From Durusdinium trenchii (taxonomy: Eukaryota > Sar > Dinophyceae > Suessiales > Symbiodiniaceae): DNA of 64,000 nt. A program made the position numbers and the translations under genes. Positions 11,192 through 21,877 of this stretch are shown piece by piece. The stretch spans positions 1,416,821 through 1,480,820 of the forward strand of contig CAXAMN010021584.1 in assembly GCA_963970005.1 (NCBI GenBank). The letters are read 5' to 3'. Each line of letters begins with the position of its first letter. Positions within the stretch are counted from its first letter, which is position 1. The notes under the pieces were generated by a model. That model saw nothing but the letters and a program-made list of their open reading frames with translations, searched no databases and had not been told where the DNA came from.

Positions 11192-13795
11192 TCAGCAGTC
11201 ATCAAGGAGGACATGTATAGCTTCTACACCGCTTGATGCGGCAGAACCCAAAAGCTGAGCCGTTGCCAGTTCGCAGCGACCAGCAACGGCAGAGTCCAGC
11301 GACAATTGGAGCAAAGCTGCATCGACGCCCACTGGACCGACTGAGGATGCGAGGTACAGGGCTTGTTGCCAAAGATGCCTGCTATGACAGGCCGCCATGG
11401 CACTGGTCAACGCTGCTGGGTCTAGAGCAATGCGCCGCCCCTTTGCATCCACAAGCAGTTGCAAAGCCTCTCCAGGCCGGCCATTGCATGAAGACAGGAC
11501 TGCACTAAAACTGAACAAATCCCGTTGAACATGACCGAAGTCAACAGCCTCAAAGCCCAATGCAGCTCGACCACTCAGAAGCTCAATGGCATCAAACCAA
11601 AGATGCTCACGAGCGCACACTGTCAGCAATGCATTGCATGTCACCAAGTCAGCTTGAAGTCTCTTTCTCAGCATCTGCCGAACAAATCCCAAGGCTTTGT
11701 CAGTGACATGGCTCGAGCTGCAAGCCGTGAGGGCAGCATTTAACTCGACAGGCCCCAGCTTCAATCCCATCTGAGTCACAGTCACAGCTAAGAGATCCAA
11801 TGCCAGCTTCCAACTCTGCCCTCGCTCACATGCGCTCAGAGCCGCTCCACAAGTCACTGCATTGGGTTGGATGCTGTACGAAACCAGATTCTGGTACAAA
11901 CCAACAGACCTCTCCCATGCAGCAGCGGCAGCGTAGGCGCTAATGCAGGCCCCGAAGGTCACCACTGAAGCTTGCAAAGACCTGCCATCCATGTCATCCA
12001 TGCTTTGCAAACAAAGCAGCTGCCACTGAGCTCTTTCCCACTGTCGCCCCTTCTCATACGCGCTAAGCACACCGTTGAAGGTCACTGTATCCTCCTTAAC
12101 ACCCAACTTTCCGCTGGAAAGACTCTCCAAAAAATCTTGCGCGTGCCTCCATTTCCTGCTCTTTTCGAAAATGGTCACCAGCGAGTTGCACGAGATGAGG
12201 CTCGGTCTCAAGCTTGCCAAGAACATCGCTTGAAAAAGGAACTGACCCTCTTCCCAAAGGCTACGGCCATGCGGGCCACTTAGGACACTGAGGACTGCAT
12301 TGAAGGAAATGTCACTCCGCTGCACTGAAAAGGATGTGGCAGCATGGAGCAAGGATGCAGCAGCAAACCAGCAAGCAGCTTTATCGCAAGCACTGAGAAC
12401 TGAGTTCAAGAGAATCGTGTCATGTATCAAACGCCTGCATGGCAGCAGGGCAAGACCTTCCATGGATTCTTTCCAACGCGCTGCTTTCTCACAGGCACTG
12501 AACAGGGCACAGTATGTGAACGAGTTTGGTGGAGTGCCGGATGCGTCACCTGCGGTCGGGCGGATCAAAGTGCTGGATACAGAATACGTCAGAAAAAATC
12601 ATCCTGTTCTGACATGAATTAGTGAAAAGCTTCAAAGAGTGCGAGGCTGTGCGAACCACTGCCTTGCAGATTGGAAGTTGCAGCCAGGGCAACTTGCCAA
12701 AGTGCCTCTGTCTCGCAGGCACTGATCACCGTGCTCCAGGATACAATGTCTGCTGAAAGTTGAGTGCCTCAATTTCTGATCATTTCTGCGGCATCAGCTG
12801 ACCACAGGGGTCAAGCCCCCTTGTGGCATTCAGCATCTGGTTGATGGAATGACTGTGCCATACAGGAGCTAGCTAGCTGCACACAACTTGAAGTAGTGGT
12901 GGGCCGCCGGTACAGCATACGAATCAATAAATTAGCAACATGGAGACTCTGGGTCTAGTCACTACTCAAGACATTCACAGTCCTTTGTTCTTGAAGGCCC
13001 GCTGTCATTTGAACCACTTCTTTAGCACAAAATTACTTTGGAGCCGGGGGAATGTAGATGTGCAAAGTAGGGGCAAGCCACGCATTGCTTGTAGGAGAGC
13101 AAAGCACCTCCGCCACTCCTCATTCTTCTGGCAAGTGCTGAGCACCGTATTGCAGGTGATGATTTCCGGTCGGAAGCTCGATGCCAACTGAAGCAGCTCG
13201 ATGCTCTGTTCCCAGCAGAGCGACAGGATTCGTGCCTGGGTGCCCAAGGTTACGGCGTTAGTCTCCACGTTCGCCTGAGGACACCATCGTAAAAGCTCGA
13301 GCGCCAAGGTCCAGCGAGTGCCGCCCGCGTTGCCCACGTTGTAGGCTGCCGCGTTGCCAGTGAGACAACTGGGCTCAGGGCCCCTGTCGAAAAGCTCAGC
13401 GGCCAAAAGCAGCGCATGGCGCCAATCTCCGGCTGTGATGGCCGCGTTGTAAACGGCCTCGGCAACAAATGAAACGACTCGAACACTTGACTTCTTGAGA
13501 CAAACTCGACTGCAAGTACCAACACTGTGTGCCAAATAATCGCAATTCCCATGAAAAGATCCCAAAAAGAAAAAGAGAAACCTCACTTTCAGTCAAGCAG
13601 GTCTCGGCATCTGGCTGGATGCTTGTTGGCTGCAGCTGCGCCAGCGAGTCGAGAGCACGGCGCCAACGCCGACTTTTCCCCCAGGATGAGATGGAACTGG
13701 TGGTGCCACGGAGTGTGACCGGTGCTGGCGCACGGAACCTCTGCGTGCGATTCGGAACCCAAGTGGACGACCCAAGCAGCAACTCACCAAATGGA
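11192..13795 (-). CDS. Pentatricopeptide repeat (PPR) protein
   Basis: PPR proteins are helical-repeat RNA-binding proteins, usually acting on organellar transcripts. The main exon (about 12560-11192) carries about ten repeats of roughly 35 residues. Marker phrases are NSFTYCALFSACEKAARW, TILLNSVLSACDKAACW, DTVTFNGVLSAYEKGRQW, NAVTCGAALSACERGQSW and DLVTCNALLTVCAREHLW. Two upstream exons continue the series: about 12765-12625 (DIVSWSTVISACETEALW) and about 13465-13090 (VYNAAITAGDWRHAL, ITCNTVLSTCQKNEEW). A first exon near 13790-13600 contains SWGKSRRWRRALDSL followed by QPDAETC. The proposed first intron has the hexamer GCCGAG at both junctions. No C-terminal editing domain (DYW/E) is seen; the protein ends soon after the last repeat, so it looks P-class. 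The SACEK-type helix is common in dinoflagellate PPR proteins as I know them. Organelle target is not predicted. Confidence 0.85.
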
Positions 13796-13799
13796 CGAC

Positions 13800-14475
13800 C
13801 TCCTTGCTACTAAGCAACGCAGCCAACTGCAGCTGGCACATCAAGCATGCATCATCGTCGTGGCAGTGAAAGGGCTGGAATAGTCAAGAATGAGGGCTAG
13901 CACCCAGCTAAGCAAAACATGGACATGAACATGGCGCAAAGGCTGGGATTGAAGAAAGCGTGCGTCCTCCTGCCCTAATGTATATAAGCTAATTATCCAT
14001 TATAAGCTAGACGTTCAATTCGTTTAATAGACGCTCGCTTAACTTTGACGAATCATAACAAGTGCGCATGTTGGGTTGCAGTCGGGCGTGCTCCTGGCTG
14101 TCAGGCACAAAAGCTGAGTGAGTTGGAGAGACTTGGTCATTGAACATTTTTTTAGTATGGACAGTATGGACTTGCTTGGGCCACGACGTTGAAAATACAT
14201 CCTCAACATGTCACAATTGTCACATGCGATGTTCTCGCACAGGATTCATCCTGACCGGCTGATGCGTCTTTTGGATTCACAGGTCGGTCTTTGTGGGCAT
14301 TATGCCACCAAGTGTTACAAGTGGTCGTGCTGGCGGCGTGACTCAGAACATGGCTGCTAGTGAGCAGCCTGACCACAACTCACTTGCACTTGCAACTGCA
14401 AGCACAACGCCACTCAAAACACTTCTCACTAACTTGCCAGTGCTTAGGAGAGTCTCCCCAACGAAGCACCTGCAG
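13800..14475. other. Intergenic stretch, nothing recognised
   Basis: Between the PPR gene and the ABC1 kinase gene I see no convincing ORF, repeat or RNA gene. Base composition is mixed. There is a T-run near 14150. Confidence 0.5.
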
Positions 14476-17458
14476 CTACTCAGCTCCTCTACTGCCTTGA
14501 CCGCGCGGCCATTTTAGCCACACCATGACACCCATGGCACCCAGTAGTACTGGCAAGGCAGCGAGTGTCCACAAGGGGGGCGCATCTTGAGCGTTGGTGA
14601 AGTGGATCAGTGCGCGGGCCACCGGCGAAAGAAGGCGGATGTGCCCACCCAGCAGCCGAACCCGCCACCTGACCCATGCCTGCTCCGAACTGGACAAGGT
14701 GCATAAGGAGCTTTCGGGTGCGGAGCTACGGCGGTCACCCAAGAGAGCAAAGCGCAACATGCTTTCGATCCGCCGTTCTTCGGGGAAGTTCAAGGCTTCC
14801 AACAAACCACGAGTGTAGCCCAATGAATGCAGGACGCCCAAAAGGTTGGCCCCACCCATGCGGGTTGCTACCACAAAATCTGCCACATCCTTCCTGGTCG
14901 TGCACTTCAGTTTGACAAAACCTTTTCAAGACCCACCCAGCCAAAAATAGAAATCAACTGAAAACAAGCACTTCCTCCACCTGTAGGCTTCCTCTGATGT
15001 GCCAAGACTCAGAGTGATTGTGTCAGGCAAATGGCCCTGGGCAGCAGACAGAATCTCCTTCAAGGAGACGGATCCACCAACTGCTCCGAAGACAAACCAA
15101 GGTGACAGGATTAGGGGCAAAAAGCGATGCAAAGATCCAGCGAAGCACTGCCCCAGCTCTTGCATCTTCCTGGAATCTTTGGTACAACAAGCCTGCGGGC
15201 ACAAGCACAACTCAACACCCTATTGATATTGCTACTGAATAAAATTGACCGCAGAATGTACTTCAGATACAGCCTGGCCTTCCAGTACCTGCAGAAATTG
15301 AGTCTCACATTGTGATCACCTTCACAAAGGTCGTAATAAAGGCCATGGTCAAGCATCACCAGCTGGGGGTGCTTTTCCCCATCAATTTCAATGACCTTGA
15401 AGTAAATGTTCCCAGCATGTGGGTCCGCGTGCACCCGGCCATGTACAAATATCATTTCGGCAAAGGTGTCACACAGGAGCTGCGCACACTCTGCAACATC
15501 TAGTCCGGCAGCTGTCAATGCTTTAGGATCATTGGCCTCAGGGCAAGATCATGATAGATTCAGGAGTGGAGACCCAAGCTAGCAGCTAGCAAGAATGTTT
15601 AGGTTGGTGACTTAGAGCGTCTCCAAGGGCATACACGCTCCAACAAGAATAGAGAGACTCAAGAATGAACAGGTAGTCTTGATCTTGATCCCGCGCCGGT
15701 GAAATTCACTGGTAATTCTCACCTTCAACAAGCCGTCCAGGTACTCCATGACAATGACTCGAGAAGAAGACAGCTCCTGAAAAGTCAAATACATGTGCGA
15801 CAAACTTTTGAACCCTGAGAACCCAACACCAAAGAAAGAAGCTACTAGGAACAAGGGCACCACTACTAGTAACAAAGGGCATCGCTACGAACGGAGCAAG
15901 GATGCTACTAGGGGCGCTTCTAGAATGCATGTTTTCCAGGAGTCCGTCCTTGAACACCTTTGGCACATAGACATGCGGCGCGCGATGTGCCAGCTGGCGC
16001 GCTGTCTCTTCTCCATTGGCTGCTTCAAGGGTAAAGTCCAGCTCTCGGGTGAGGTTCTTCTCGAAATCCTGAACACATGCGAAAAGTTCCAGTGACTCTC
16101 ACATAGGTCATAGCTCGGAAGGCCTGCCTTTGGGCTGATGCGCTGACGTTTGGATGCGTAAGTCCCCCCAAACATAAAGAATGCACATGATCACATGGTC
16201 TTAAAAGTGCGTGAAGAGCCGGTATACACATCCGGGGCTACAGTCCTCCACCACCCACATGAGGTCATAGCCTGCGGCCATCTGCTTAATTTGTGTGCCC
16301 ATCGTCTTGAAGACTGCAAAGTCGGAGGACATCTCTTTTCGAAGCTCTGGGTATTGAACCTTCCTGGGTATTTCAAAAAATGTTCCTTCTTAGCAACTTG
16401 CTCTGAAGACCATCGCTCAGAAGTTAGGAACTCTTAGGAACCTAAGACAGTAGGTTGGAGGCCGCTCAGTCGGACAGCCAAAAGTCCACAGACTCGGACA
16501 GACTCACTCCATCTCTGACAGGTCGACAGAGATGAATTGTCAGATCCTCTTAGGGCCCGATTTACGGGGGCCGAGAAAAACATATCATGTCCTGCCAGTT
16601 CCACCAACCGTCACCTTCCAAACCCTTCCAACATCTTCCGTCACCAACTCCAAGCATCACAGCCACCTTGGTGCCATCCCTTAGCACCGCCTGATGCACC
16701 TGCGCGAGTGATGCTGATGCAATGGGCTCAGCCTCGATGCTCTGCAAGTCACAGGTCGGCCCTAAGGGTTCCGACGGCCAGCCGCCCAGCGACATCGACT
16801 CTTGCAAAGCTTCCTGACTGAACGCCAGAAGCGGAGGTTGAAGACGGTCCGTCCGACGTCGAAGAACGGGCTTAGCTTCGTTCGTAAACTGCCGCTAGAC
16901 TCTAGACCCGTCCTCAAATTTTAGATACTATCAAGAACCACCAATTGACCATCTCAAGGACGTCTCTCCAACCAATTCCAAGCATCTGCCACCTGGTCAA
17001 TGGACTTGTGTGGCGCATGGTCTGTGAACATGGCCAGGGCATCGGTGTAGGGCCGAGGAACTCCACGTTCACCGGTGCCGCCCCGAATGGAAGCGATAAA
17101 TTGGGCGGCCTTCACGTACAAACCACGATGCGTATTTGCAACGCTCACGCAACGGGCCGCTCCACGGCGGTGGCACTCCACTAGAACCTGGTTGTACTCA
17201 GGGGTTCCCTCCTCCAAGTTGGAGAGGCTGTTGATGTAATCTTGCTTTTGTTCGTTGAATTGCATCATAGTGACCTTCATCCAAGCAAAACAAATGAGCT
17301 CAAGGCACACAAACACAAAGCAAAAAGAAATACTTCTAAGCGTCTGAGCGCGTCTGAGCGGCCATACTTCTGGACATCCCCATCATCATATCCGGGGCTG
17401 GCATGACAGGCTCGTCCAACCGCCTCCTTTTAGCAGCATCAGCAGGATCAGCTGCCAT
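14476..17458 (-). CDS. ABC1/UbiB-family atypical kinase (ADCK-like)
   Basis: ABC1/UbiB proteins are atypical kinases or ATPases of mitochondria and plastids, linked to coenzyme Q and lipid homeostasis. Pieces in order on the minus strand: about 17270-16975 (GLYVKAAQFIASIRG, the KxGQ region); about 16793-16668 (IEAEPIASASLAQVHQAV, the Ala-rich nucleotide loop, then TKVAV with the expected Lys); 16356-16240 (VQYPELRKEMSSDF); 16075-15945 (NLTRELDFTLEAANG); 15780-15715 (SSRVIVMEYLDGL); 15535-15279 (VHGRVHADPHAGN catalytic loop and VMLDHGLYYDL metal-binding loop); 15192-15011; and 14893-14476. The C-terminus has a hydrophobic anchor, LWTLAALPVLLGAMGVMVW. Two introns are placed exactly: 15278-15193 (GC-AG) and 15010-14894 (GA-AG). 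A short N-terminal exon at 17458-17339 (MAADPADAAKRRR...) is likely but not proven to belong. Within KxGQ the Gly is Ala (KAAQ). Confidence 0.88.
15835..15922. repeat. CTAGTAG mini-array, copy 2 (intron of the ABC1 gene)
   Basis: In reverse-complement orientation to copy 1: CTACTAGGAACAAGGGC, CTACTAGTAACAAAGGGC, ATCGCTACGAACGGAGC and GCTACTAGGGGCGC follow one another. It lies between the ABC1 exon pieces ending near 15945 and beginning near 15780, so it sits in an intron. Confidence 0.75.
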
Positions 17459-17639
17459 GGCGAAAAGGTCACTATATAATTTAGTAAAGAAATCACTGAG
17501 GACATCTTGCTTTGAGAAACAACTGCCTCTTGGCTTTGCTTGTCTGTCTGGGAGCTCTGATTGAACAACAACCCAGAAGCACACACGTGTAAGGAACGTT
17601 GGGCATGGGCATGGTTATAGAGAAGGTGATGCTGGTAAG

Positions 17640-18884
17640 GAGGCTTGTTGGGCCCCTCTCCGCTGTGCATTTGCATCGTTTGTGAAGCTGACACGCCACA
17701 CGCAAATGCAGTCATGTCCACAGGCCACGCTACTTTGCGAGAAGCATGCTTAGCACTGTGCCACCATGCAATCTTCTCATCCGTATCGTTGTCCCATCTC
17801 CCGTGGCCTAGAGGCTCTCCTTCAGCAATGCTCCGGCAAGCAGTTCCCTCGATCAAACCATTGGAGACATCGACTCCTAGGCATCCACAACGGGGGTTCC
17901 AATCAAGTTGCAGTTGTGAACTAATTGAGTGCTGCACTTATTGAAAGATTAGGAGCGCAGGAGTGGGAGACCTCACAGACACACGGGCATCTGGAAGGAC
18001 ACACAAGGGTGCAAGGTCGTAATTGTTGGGTTGAGTGCAAGCACCTGGCAGCGGCTAGTCGTGTTTGAACTCTGAACGGCGTAGCATCTTTGTGCTTTAC
18101 ATGGCCCAAGCTCACAGTTACCTGAAAGGTGTGCCACTCCCTCCCCAGCAGCTCGGCAGTGGCGCCTTGCAGGCCACAGGTGCAAGTGCGTTGTCGTAGG
18201 CGTTCAGATTCCACACCCGGATCACAGCCTGATGCGCTGTCAGCGACCAGCTGTCGATGTGGCGAGGTCCCCCACTGCGGTACCCACGAAAAGTGGATCA
18301 AGGAGACCCCTTTCTTTGGGGGTCGATTTTCTGTGGAGGAGATGTGCCTTCCTCTTCTTTCAGGAAACAACTTTGTGGTTCTATAAAGGTTTGTGTTTGT
18401 GTAAGGTCTTTGGAGAGTTTCCTTGAGATCTTTGATCTTTCATACCTTTTGGCGGAAAGGCTGATCGCTGTTCGATTCAAGCGGATGGCTGTCCTTTCTC
18501 ATCTTTTCAGTACCTTCGGCCTCGACTTCTGGAAGCTCCAGCTGCCATCCTTCCCCTTCCAGTAGGGCTAAGACCTCGCGTCGAAACCCCATAGTTGCCA
18601 TAGTTCTTGGGCTGAGAAGTATGACACCATAGTCTAAATCTGCACCAGTAATCATGTGTGGCCAGGATGTTACACCCTCAGTTTGATGTGCTTCGATACG
18701 ATGGTTTCAGGCACGCCATCTGTCAAATCCAAACACCCCACCTCTGTTGCTGTATCGCCTGTCGCCTACCGTCGCAGGGCAACGGGCCGGCCGTCAACGA
18801 AAGGCGGTATTTTGTTGGGCCTCCACTGCTTCACACGCTGCGGTAGCAGCGCAACCTCGGCAGCGTAGAAACGTGCAACCTTCA
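17640..18884 (-). CDS. Unrecognised multi-exon gene, weak GT43-like signature
   Basis: Four protein-like pieces follow each other on the minus strand just upstream of the ABC1 gene: 18884-18768 (KVARFYAAEVALLPQRVKQW); 18655-18500 (ADLDYGVILLSPRTMATMGF, then LLEGEGWQLELPE); about 18320-18125 (PGVESERLRQRTCTCG); and about 17935-17640 (a Cys/Gly-rich start, then KVAWPVDMTAFACGV). The last phrase resembles the '(F/W)P(I/V)DMAGFA' motif of family 43 beta-glucuronosyltransferases. I see no matching DDD motif, so that assignment is only a hint. The pieces could belong to one gene or two. If GT43, it would be a Golgi glycosyltransferase; this is not supported enough to name. Confidence 0.35.
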
Positions 18885-19693
18885 TCACGCCTCATCACGC
18901 ATAACACCAGTCGTTTTGCTTGACCATGCCTGAGGCCTTTACGAACAGCTGGAGCCTGGCCGTTCGCAGATTCGCACTGTCATCCCAAGAGATCCCCCAG
19001 CGAGGAAACCGCGAGGAGACCGGCTGCCTCACTGAAAAAGGTTTCACGAAGAATGCGCCGCGGAGTGTCATCCAGTTGGCAGTAGGCTCGTACACCTCAG
19101 ACGGTGCAGTCGTGCCCCGATGTGACCGAAGCTAGAGCGCTTCAGCTCTGAGATTGGCGCGAGCCAAGTTGGTTGGACTTGGCCTGGGCAGCCGGCACTA
19201 CAGAAGAGGAGGACCTATCTTTTTGAATTGGGCATTGCACTGGACATGAGTTCGACTTCACCCACAACCACTTGCAAGTGAAAATTCATCCCTTAAGGGC
19301 CACGCGCGATCACCAGCGCCCTTTCTCTGAACACCTGCTGCCCTGCCTTAGTCTGCATCAGTCCATTCCGCATCGACGTTTCCTACACACATCCGCCATG
19401 CACCGCCTTGAAGCTGGTCTTGGCCACGGCAGCAGCCCCGCCTGGACTCTGCACACAAAAGCTAAGGCCCCGTATGATCCGTGCACCAAATCAACCCTCC
19501 TCAGATCATGTTGGATGACAAATTACTGGCCTAGCTCAGGCAAATGTTGGATGGACACACCATCCGTGTTTGCCTCTGCCTCCTGACCGGAATGACGGGA
19601 TCACTTTCACAAAAAGCTCCCACCAAAGGCAAAGCCAAGGCTGGGACCATAGCCATAGCATGTCATTAGCAAATAAGCTCCAAAACTGCCTGC
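18885..19693. other. Stretch without a recognised gene
   Basis: Several open frames of 60-105 codons occur on both strands, none with a recognisable domain and none clearly continuing a neighbouring gene. A minus-strand frame at 18895-19095 could be an extra 5' exon of the gene at 17640-18884, but I have no positive evidence. Confidence 0.4.
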
Positions 19694-20290
19694 TTATATA
19701 GTTCTACCTGCTGTTCCAAGACCTATGGGTGATGCTTCCGTGAAGTGTGAGGTCGTGCCGTTCTGAAGGTGCGTTTGCTGATGTTGCTCTTTAGCGGCCT
19801 TCCTAGTTTGTGAGGACTCGAGCTGGCAGACTTGCTTGAAAGCGAAAGCATCGCACAATTTGCAATTCCATTCCATGACCACTAGAATGGTAGGACATGA
19901 AATGACAATCGCTGCATGTCTCGCCTGTTCTCAGTCACTGGTTGCTGCGGCTTTTTGGTCACACAAGAGCAGACGGTCGACTATCACACGGCGATCAGGT
20001 CGCAGAACGCATGGAGAGCCCCGATGTTTTTGCTCTTTTTGGTGCAAGGGGCCCAGCATATTCTCGAATTCTGCCCCCAAAGCATGTAGACATGGAAAGA
20101 CATGTATAGACATGCAAAACATGCACATGCACGAATATGGAAGCTGATTGAGATGGCGTATTATTGAGCAAGCCAAGGCTTGAACGAGCTCCTTAATAAA
20201 GTAGTGCACTTCGGGGTTCAATAACATCTTTCCTACCCAACCGAATGCCTCTCCTACAAACGTCGTGCTCTCGCTGCTTTCGCCTTTCAT
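19694..20290 (-). CDS. Putative exons of an unrecognised gene
   Basis: Two neighbouring minus-strand pieces have balanced, protein-like composition. At 20290-20160: TTFVGEAFGWVGKMLLNPE, followed by HYFIKELVQALACSIIRHL. At about 20070-19930: EFENMLGPLHQKEQKHRG, followed by RRVIVDRLLLCDQKAA. A third piece at 19882-19694 begins with LCDAFAFKQVCQLES. The order and strand fit one gene, but I recognise no family, and splice sites were not fixed. A further minus-strand piece at 21620-21370 (KGKVYWVDGMEAILNSDD) may or may not belong. From 20291 to 21370 nothing else is supportable. Confidence 0.3.
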
Positions 20291-21877
20291 TGCTGAGATT
20301 CACTTTTCCTGTATGTGTTACAGACATGTTGCTAGGTCAGCTTAAAGGCTCAGGCTTATCTGGGCAAGTCTCTGAACTTCACAAAAAGGATAAGTTCAAA
20401 GGGCAAAGAAACTTGTAACGGTTTTTAGCCATCAGGACGTCGGAGTGCAGCGCACACTTTCAAAGCTTTCTGAGGTTCCATCAGCACCCCTAAAAAAAGA
20501 AACTTGTCCTACAAAGGAAGGGAACTGGCAAGCGACGGCAAGCTTCGAAGCCACCTAAAAATACGTAGCTGGGGAGGGATACAATGACACGAAACCCCCA
20601 ACAAAGCGTGCGGCTGCAAAGCCCAGAATTTCATGGGGTGGAAGCTCACAAGCCAAGGATGGTTTCCATGGAATTCATGTTCTCATCACGATCTGGACGG
20701 GGATGGATCCATGTTTCTTGGGAGGCCCCTCAGCCTCGATATCTGCATGAAAGGACCGGAAGGTGTTGAAAGCAAACGGAAGACATGCAGTGGCTAGATC
20801 CAGGGGAGGTGATTCAATGTGGGAATGAATCCCTTGAGAAGAAAGACAGCTTGTGTAGATCATCGAGATCCATGCAAGGAACAGGTAGGAAACAGCAAAG
20901 TCCAGACCTAGAAGGAGATGGAGCAAGGAGAAATGGCAAAACAAAGTTGTAGAGAGAACAGTATATAGATGAAAGGACGAACAAAAGGGTTGAAAATGTT
21001 CTAGGGTGTCTCAAAATTTAGGCAAATAGGGTTGCAGTACCAATTACCAAGAAGCACTTTCCCCGATAGCAGAAACACCTTGAAAAGGAAAATTGTCTAA
21101 AGCAAGAATCCCAAGCAAAGCGGAGCTTGGTGCAAGAGGCCCAGAACGTAATTTCAAATTCAAAGTGGAACGTTGCAAAGAAAGTTGGCTGCTCTCAGAG
21201 TTTCAGCCAATAGCAAGTTCTACAAGGGATCTGCAGGCTGAAAATCAGCTAGCAATTTCATGAAAATTGAATGACAAATTCCCTCGGGCTGCCATTCTAT
21301 GCTTGAATTTGCTTTGCCTTTCTATTGCAAGTGCCCGACTTGGATCACCCCAAGAGGTTGTCTCGAACTATGGAAAGCACGGAGTTTGCAGCTTTGGTGA
21401 GATTTCTCTGAGAGCACCAGGGTTGCTAAACAATGCCGACGATTTGACTTGCCCAAGTCTTAGCATCGTTCGTCCAACTGTCGAAGATTCGTGAAGAAAC
21501 ATAGTCGGACCTCCGATAAGGTCGATGTTCGTTCTGGCTCGCTGCCCTAGTTGTTTTGCAATCATCACTGTTTAAGATGGCCTCCATGCCGTCGACCCAA
21601 TAAACCTTGCCTTTTTTCAAGAGAGACTGATGAGACCTAATGAGGTTGGCCGGATCACGGTTCGGCCTTCCTCACGGAAAATCGGTCAGAGGTGCTAGTA
21701 GCCATTGGTCTTGCCATTCGGTATTGAAGATCCTGAAATTGAAAGAAAAAGAACCCCCAAAAAAAAGACTTCAGCATTCAACCCTCGTCCTCTGGCCAGA
21801 TCACCGCTCTTGTGTGACTGAGACTCTGACCGTTCTGCACACTGTTGAGTGTTTGTGCGGCTGCGAAATCCACAGTG

